Origin: Cellulomonadaceae bacterium
GTDB lineage: Bacteria; Actinomycetota; Actinomycetes; Actinomycetales; Cellulomonadaceae
DNA: 9,312 nucleotides
NCBI GenBank assembly: GCA_031283115.1
Contig: JAITCK010000085.1
Location: 1-9,312, forward strand
Direction: 5' to 3'
The position numbers and the translations under genes were made by a program. Position 1 is the stretch's first letter. Each line of letters begins with the position of its first letter. This document shows, piece by piece, positions 5,882 through 9,312 of the stretch. Under the pieces are notes generated by a model. That model did not search any database. It was given only the letters and a program-made list of their open reading frames with translations, and was not told where the DNA came from.

Positions 5882-7306
5882 TCAGCCCAGGATGGGGCGT
5901 TCTTCGGGGTAGCGGATCACCCGGCGGCGGTCACGCAAGGCCAGGGCGGCAGCCAAGGTGATGGTGCCAGTACGACCCACAAACATGAGCGCGCACAGCA
6001 CATATTTGGCGCCTGTGGGCAGGTAGGGGGTGATGCCGGTGGACAGGCCGCAGGTTCCAAAGGCGCTGAGAACTTCGAAAATCACTCGGTCTAACGGGAA
6101 GCGGGTGAGTTCAAGCAGGGCCAGGGTTGCCGCCAGCACCAGGGTGGTACTTACGGTGATCACGGCGATAGCCAGGCGGGTGGTTCCGGCCGGGATACGG
6201 CGGCGGAAACATTCGATGTCGTGGTCGCCGCGGGCTTCAGCAACAATGGCGAGAATCATCACGGCCAGGGTGGTCACTTTGATGCCGCCACCCGTGGATG
6301 CCGAACCGCCGCCAACAAACATGAGCGCGTCAGTGGCCAGCCAGGTGGCCTCATGCATGTGGCCTACTTCGACGGTGCTGAACCCGCCTGACCGGGTCAT
6401 CACCGATGCGAAAAGGGAGTTGAGTAGTTTGGCGCCCGTGGACATGGGGCCGAAAGTCTCAGGGTTGTTCCATTCCATGAGGGCGTAAGCCACCACCCCC
6501 AGCACAACCAGTACAGCCGATGTGACCAGGGTCAACTTGGTGTGAACTGACCAGAACCGCCACATGGGAACGCTGCGGCCCCGGCCCCGGTTCATGTGTT
6601 TGATATGTTTGCGCCGTTTACTGACCGCCAAAATGTTGAGGATGACAGGGAAACCGAGAGCCCCAATAAACACGCCGACAGCGATGGGAAGCAGCACCAT
6701 CCAGTCTTGCGCGTAGGGGGCGTTCCCTGCGGGAGTGGGGACAAAGCCTGCATTGTTGAAGGCAGAAATGCCGTAGAAGACGCTGCGCCAGGCTGCTTCT
6801 TGCCAGGATTCGTGCAGGGTGAGGAAGCGCGGGAACAGCATGAGCATGATGAGCACTTCAAGTGACGTGGACGTGATGATGACGATGCGTACTAGGGCGC
6901 CCACCTCACCCAGTTTGTCGACGCCTTTTTCTGATGCGGTGAGTAGACGCTGTGTCAGGCCGATGCGCCGCGAGACGGCCATACCCAAAATGGAGGCCAC
7001 CGTCATAATGCCTAGGCCACCAATCTTGATGGCGATGATGATGACCGCCAACCCCCAGGGTGACCAGAAGGAGCCGGTGGGTACCACCGTCAAGCCGGTG
7101 ACGCAGACAGCTGAAATGGCTGTGAACAGGGCGTCAATGAAGGGGGCTGGTCGTCCGCTGTGGGTGGCCCAGGGGGCCAGCAGCAGGGCGGTGAAGATGG
7201 CGCAGACGCCCAGGAACACGGTGACGGCCAGACGGGCGGGGGATGATCGCGCTGAATGGTCGACAACATCGCGCATTGCCGAGCGATGCCCGTGTGCATG
7301 GGCCAT
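5882..7306 (-). CDS. ktrB: Potassium-translocating subunit KtrB/TrkH family
   Basis: Integral membrane subunit that carries K+ (in Ktr, sodium-coupled) into the cell. The 474-residue protein shows the four-fold M1-P-M2 architecture with all four selectivity-filter loops: VTGLT (69-73), NNAGF (184-188), RSGGF (305-309) and GTCGLS (417-422). The loop FVGGGSASTGGGIK (330-343) matches the flexible gate loop in the third repeat of KtrB. Length and single-ring partner favour Ktr over Trk. The N-terminal tail is His-rich (MAHAHGHR). The ATG at 7306 was chosen over an upstream extension to 7375 because a purine-rich ribosome binding site (AAGGGGAGG) lies immediately before it, and because the first membrane helix begins about 25 residues later. 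It is transcribed ahead of ktrA and divergent from acuC across a 128-base gap. Confidence 0.95.
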   Translation of the reverse strand: MAHAHGHRSAMRDVVDHSARSSPARLAVTVFLGVCAIFTALLLAPWATHSGRPAPFIDALFTAISAVCVTGLTVVPTGSFWSPWGLAVIIIAIKIGGLGIMTVASILGMAVSRRIGLTQRLLTASEKGVDKLGEVGALVRIVIITSTSLEVLIMLMLFPRFLTLHESWQEAAWRSVFYGISAFNNAGFVPTPAGNAPYAQDWMVLLPIAVGVFIGALGFPVILNILAVSKRRKHIKHMNRGRGRSVPMWRFWSVHTKLTLVTSAVLVVLGVVAYALMEWNNPETFGPMSTGAKLLNSLFASVMTRSGGFSTVEVGHMHEATWLATDALMFVGGGSASTGGGIKVTTLAVMILAIVAEARGDHDIECFRRRIPAGTTRLAIAVITVSTTLVLAATLALLELTRFPLDRVIFEVLSAFGTCGLSTGITPYLPTGAKYVLCALMFVGRTGTITLAAALALRDRRRVIRYPEERPILG

Positions 7307-7362
7307 GACCTCCCCTTTCGCTGCTTTGCGGTTCCTGGGCGGGCTTGGGTGTGCCTGCCTGA

Positions 7363-7368
7363 GGTATA
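7363..7368 (-). promoter_or_regulatory. ktrB: Candidate ktrB -10 box
   Basis: TATACC on the reverse strand is the most AT-rich hexamer in the gap and would start a transcript with a leader of about 50 bases before ktrB, which fits with this gene having a Shine-Dalgarno. It is only a partial match to the consensus and no clear -35 is seen. It is flanked by CCTGA (7358-7362) and TCAGG (7376-7380), an inverted repeat with a 13-base spacer. Confidence 0.3.
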
Positions 7369-7381
7369 TCGTCAATCAGGC

Positions 7382-7394
7382 GCGCATCGTGCGC
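7382..7394. promoter_or_regulatory. Inverted repeat in the ktrB/acuC divergent gap, possible operator
   Basis: GCGCA-TCG-TGCGC is a perfect palindrome with five-base arms. It lies where the -35 region of the candidate ktrB promoter would be and about 30 bases upstream of the acuC -10 candidate, so one regulator could act on both genes. In GC-rich DNA such short arms do arise by chance, and no regulator gene is adjacent. Confidence 0.3.
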
Positions 7395-7422
7395 CACCTC
7401 AACCTTGCCACCAAACCATCGG

Positions 7423-7428
7423 TAGCGT
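7423..7428 (+). promoter_or_regulatory. Probable acuC -10 box (leaderless start)
   Basis: TAGCGT ends exactly six bases before the ATG at 7435, so the expected transcription start falls on the A of the start codon. There is no Shine-Dalgarno. The hexamer is identical to the proC candidate. Confidence 0.45.
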
Positions 7429-7434
7429 GCAGTT

Positions 7435-8814
7435 ATGAACGTCCGCACTGACGCGCGCCCCGGCGCCGGTCACCAAACCGTGACCTCGTGCGACCCATCA
7501 CACCCTGAAATCGCCGACGCTACCGCCCCCACTGACGCCAGCACACACGCTCCTTTAGTCCAGTTGGCGTGGAGTGATGAACTGCTGGGATACGACTTTG
7601 GTTGGGGGCATCCGATGGCCCCCTACCGGCTGGCTTCTACCCTTGACCTAGCGCGAGGAATCGGCCTGCTTGACAGCCCTGACCTGCAAGTTGTTCCGGC
7701 GCCTGTTGCCTCTGACGCTGTCATAGCCCGCATACACACCCGCGATTTTATTGCCGCCGTTCATCGGGCCATGCCTGACCCCACCTATGGCTTGGGCACC
7801 GAAGACTGCCCTGTTTTCCCCCACATGCACGACGCTGCCGCCCGGCAGGTGGGCGCATCCGTGCAGGTGGCATCCGCTGTCGCTAGTGGTCACGCCTTAC
7901 ACGGGATGAACATCGCCGGGGGGATGCATCACGCCCAGCCGGGGCACGCCTCCGGTTTTTGCATTTACAACGATGCCGCTGTTGCTGTCGCCCACCTACT
8001 TGACAGCCTTGACGTTTCTGGCCGCCAGCCCCGCATCGCCTACATTGATATTGACGCCCATCATGGTGACGGCGTTGAGACTGCCTTCTGGGATGACCCG
8101 CGTGTGATGACTATCTCAGTCCATCAGGATGGAGACACCCTTTTCCCTGGTTCTGGCCCTGCCACCGCTATCGGCGGCCCTCACGCCCCAGGCAGTGCCG
8201 TCAACATTGCCCTGCCCCCACGCACCACGTCACATGACTGGTTGCGAGCGTTCGGTTCCATCGTGCCTGCTGTTGTGGGCGCTTTTGCCCCCGACGTTAT
8301 TGTGTCCCAGCATGGCTGTGACTCTCACGGCCGCGACCCCCTATCTGACTTGCGAGTCAGCGTCTATGCGCAAAACGCGGTCGCTGCTGAAATCCACCGT
8401 CTAGCTCACCAGTATTGCGGTGGCCGCTGGGTGGCCTTGGGGGGCGGCGGGTACGCCACCTACGATGTGGTGCCGCTGGTGTGGACGTCACTGCTGGCTG
8501 TTGCCTTGCACAGGCCCCTCGACTTGGCCCGTGACCTGCCTGTGGCCTGGGTGGGTGCTGTTGAGGAGGTGACTGGCATGGATGTGGCGACGCTGCTGGA
8601 AGAACCGACACCTTGGGAGCCGGAAAGTGTCCAGCAGACCCGTGTCGTTCACGTTGTCGGGCCTAGCGAGGGAGCGTCTGCCTGGCCGCCGACAGCGCCG
8701 ACATCGCAGGTTCCTGCCGGGCTGACGCGGGCCGAAAAAGTATCGGCAGCGGTCACGGATGCTATCGCTGATACCCAAGGCAACATTTTCCCCCTGCTAC
8801 ACCTGGTATCCTGA
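7435..8814 (+). CDS. acuC: AcuC-type histone deacetylase family protein
   Basis: Zinc-dependent amidohydrolase of the class I HDAC fold; bacterial AcuC deacetylates proteins such as acetyl-CoA synthetase, linking acetyl status to acetate and acetoin use. The key residues are all present in 459 residues: WGHPMAPYRL (57-66), the catalytic His pair in GGMHHAQPGHASGFC (162-176; H165, H166), YIDIDAHHGDG (203-213) with zinc ligands D207 and H209, ISVHQDG (227-233), the third zinc ligand D296 in HGCDSHGRDPL (293-303), and the transition-state tyrosine in LGGGGY (335-340; Y340). It is longer than AcuC of Bacillus (under 400 residues) by about 43 N-terminal residues that are polar and Thr/Asp/Pro-rich, and by a C-terminal extension after about 400. 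The ATG at 7435 fits a leaderless promoter; a later TTG start near residue 44 is the main alternative. Substrate cannot be told from sequence; relatives also act on polyamines and other small amides. Confidence 0.9.
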   Translation: MNVRTDARPGAGHQTVTSCDPSHPEIADATAPTDASTHAPLVQLAWSDELLGYDFGWGHPMAPYRLASTLDLARGIGLLDSPDLQVVPAPVASDAVIARIHTRDFIAAVHRAMPDPTYGLGTEDCPVFPHMHDAAARQVGASVQVASAVASGHALHGMNIAGGMHHAQPGHASGFCIYNDAAVAVAHLLDSLDVSGRQPRIAYIDIDAHHGDGVETAFWDDPRVMTISVHQDGDTLFPGSGPATAIGGPHAPGSAVNIALPPRTTSHDWLRAFGSIVPAVVGAFAPDVIVSQHGCDSHGRDPLSDLRVSVYAQNAVAAEIHRLAHQYCGGRWVALGGGGYATYDVVPLVWTSLLAVALHRPLDLARDLPVAWVGAVEEVTGMDVATLLEEPTPWEPESVQQTRVVHVVGPSEGASAWPPTAPTSQVPAGLTRAEKVSAAVTDAIADTQGNIFPLLHLVS

Positions 8815-8912
8815 ACGCCGAACTTTATCGTTGGCCTTGGACCGCAACGCTGGGACCAACCTGTTCCACGTTGTATCCAGCCACATCCACTAGTTACCAG
8901 CAGGAGGGCCTC

Positions 8913-9011
8913 ATGGGCTCCGTCATCAAGAAGCGCCGCAAGCGTATGGCGAAGAAGAAGCACCGCAAACTGCTTCGTAAAACTCGTCACCAGCGTCGTA
9001 ACAAGAAGTGA
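8913..9011 (+). CDS. Small ribosomal protein bS22 (AURKAIP1/COX24-domain)
   Basis: A 32-residue, extremely basic protein: it begins MGSVIKKRRKRMAKKKHRK and ends RHQRRNKK, with no acidic residue. This is the actinobacterial AURKAIP1/COX24-domain peptide, known from mycobacterial ribosome structures as bS22, a component of the small subunit near the decoding region. The ATG at 8913 has a strong AGGAGG ribosome binding site (8902-8907) five bases upstream, and an intrinsic terminator starts 20 bases after the TGA, so the gene is well delimited despite its size. It lies 98 bases after acuC on the same strand. That gap has no clear promoter; TAGTTA at 8891-8896 is AT-rich but is not a good -10. 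Genes of this kind are easily missed by length cut-offs. Confidence 0.93.
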   Translation: MGSVIKKRRKRMAKKKHRKLLRKTRHQRRNKK

Positions 9012-9030
9012 GTTTCACCTCACGTGCATG

Positions 9031-9057
9031 AGCCCCGTCTTCCCGGCGGGGCTTTTT
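9031..9057 (+). terminator. Intrinsic terminator after bS22
   Basis: AGCCCCGTC (9031-9039) pairs with GGCGGGGCT (9045-9053), nine pairs including one G-T, around the loop TTCCC, followed by a T run at 9053-9057. It ends the bS22 transcript and perhaps an acuC-bS22 one. The reverse strand has no T run after the stem, so it acts in one direction only. Confidence 0.85.
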
Positions 9058-9067
9058 GCTGCCCGCA

Positions 9068-9098
9068 TCAGGGGGGCGGTCAGGGGGTAGTCAGGGGG
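9068..9098. repeat. Three spaced copies of TCAGGGGG
   Basis: TCAGGGGG starts at 9068, 9080 and 9091, with spacings of 12 and 11 bases. The last copy contains the stop codon of the reverse-strand phosphatase gene, and the other two lie in its 3' flank. The long G runs make this a G-rich tract in the convergent gap after the bS22 terminator. Confidence 0.7.
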
Positions 9099-9312
9099 CG
9101 AGGCGGCGGCGGATGGCCCGGTAGATGACGCCGACAATCCAGGCGAGTCCGGCAGCGGAGGCGGTTTGTAGGCTGCGGTTGCGCACGCGGCGGCCCCGGC
9201 CACGGAACTCGCGGATAGGCCAGCCCGCATCACGGGCATGATTGCGTAGCCGCAGGTCAGGGTTGATAGGGCAGGGGTTTCCTACCGTGTTCATCATGGG
9301 TAGGTCGTTGAG
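9091..9312 (-). CDS. HAD-IB family phosphatase (SerB-like), C-terminal end
   Basis: The reverse-strand frame is open from the window edge to the TGA at 9093-9091, giving the last 73 residues of a longer protein. They begin LNDLPMMNTVGNPCPINPD, which matches the end of the HAD-IB core in SerB-like phosphatases: D-L-P-M carries a motif IV aspartate that helps hold Mg2+, and V-G-x-P-x-x-x-N-P-D follows it in actinobacterial members. Then come RNHARDAGWPIREFRGR, a basic stretch, and a likely membrane helix (TASAAGLAWIVGVIYRAI) ending in RRRLAP. This C-terminal helix would tether the phosphatase to the membrane. An internal ATG pair at 9297-9292 would give a 68-residue ORF, but it cuts into the conserved motif and is not the real start. 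Substrate unknown: phosphoserine or another phosphomonoester. Converges on bS22. Confidence 0.8.
   Translation of the reverse strand, partial: LNDLPMMNTVGNPCPINPDLRLRNHARDAGWPIREFRGRGRRVRNRSLQTASAAGLAWIVGVIYRAIRRRLAP

Noticed and set aside
7307..7434. A ydaO-type cyclic di-AMP riboswitch ahead of ktrB
   Set aside because: The likely leader is only about 50 bases, too short for this riboswitch, and I could not find its conserved pairings in the gap; the ktrB-ktrA gap is likewise unconvincing.
6819..7451. A 210-residue forward-strand open frame opposite ktrB
   Set aside because: It is antisense to the KtrB membrane helices and filter loops and gives a Met/Arg/Thr-rich translation typical of the complement of membrane-protein codons.
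9015..9239. A 74-residue reverse-strand frame at the right edge
   Set aside because: It overlaps the terminator and uses a different frame from the SerB-like C-terminus, which has the conserved D-L-P-M and V-G-x-P motifs.

Overview
The window is high-GC DNA with a conserved set of actinobacterial housekeeping genes and no sign of mobile DNA. Three things point to Actinomycetota: the adjacent radA-disA pair, the arginine/lysine-only 32-residue bS22-type ribosomal protein, and AcuC/ProC/HAD-IB phosphatase genes close together. A family within the order Actinomycetales or Micrococcales is plausible, but the sequence alone does not fix a genus. I see no tRNA, rRNA, CRISPR array or insertion sequence. 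No gene-free stretch exceeds 300 bases; the longest gaps are about 120-130 bases.

Layout, left to right. (1) The 3' end of a gene for a secreted or surface protein, forward strand, with a four-cysteine beta-rich domain and a Pro/Ser/Gly tail. (2) A reverse-strand pair: a membrane-anchored protein of unknown function followed 10 bases later by proC. (3) Divergent from that pair, radA and then disA on the forward strand, separated by 119 bases that hold a run of 17 adenines directly upstream of the likely disA promoter -10 box. (4) Convergent with disA, a reverse-strand potassium-uptake pair: ktrB/trkH-type translocating subunit (transcribed first), then the ktrA/trkA-type regulatory subunit. 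(5) Divergent from ktrB, an acuC-type histone-deacetylase-family gene on the forward strand, followed by a tiny bS22 ribosomal protein gene with a clear intrinsic terminator. (6) At the right edge, on the reverse strand, the C-terminal end of a SerB-like HAD-IB phosphatase.

How the genes may work together. RadA processes recombination intermediates and is a known partner of DisA, the DNA-scanning cyclic di-AMP synthase. Cyclic di-AMP in other bacteria shuts down potassium uptake by binding the RCK_C domain of KtrA-type subunits. The window therefore places a second-messenger synthase next to a probable effector of that messenger. That link is inferred from neighbourhood and family knowledge, not demonstrated by the sequence.

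A second theme is translation initiation. Five starts without a Shine-Dalgarno sequence (the unknown membrane protein, proC, radA, disA, acuC) each have a TANNNT -10-like hexamer ending 6-8 bases before the start codon, the arrangement of leaderless mRNAs. The three starts with a good Shine-Dalgarno (ktrA, ktrB, bS22) do not.
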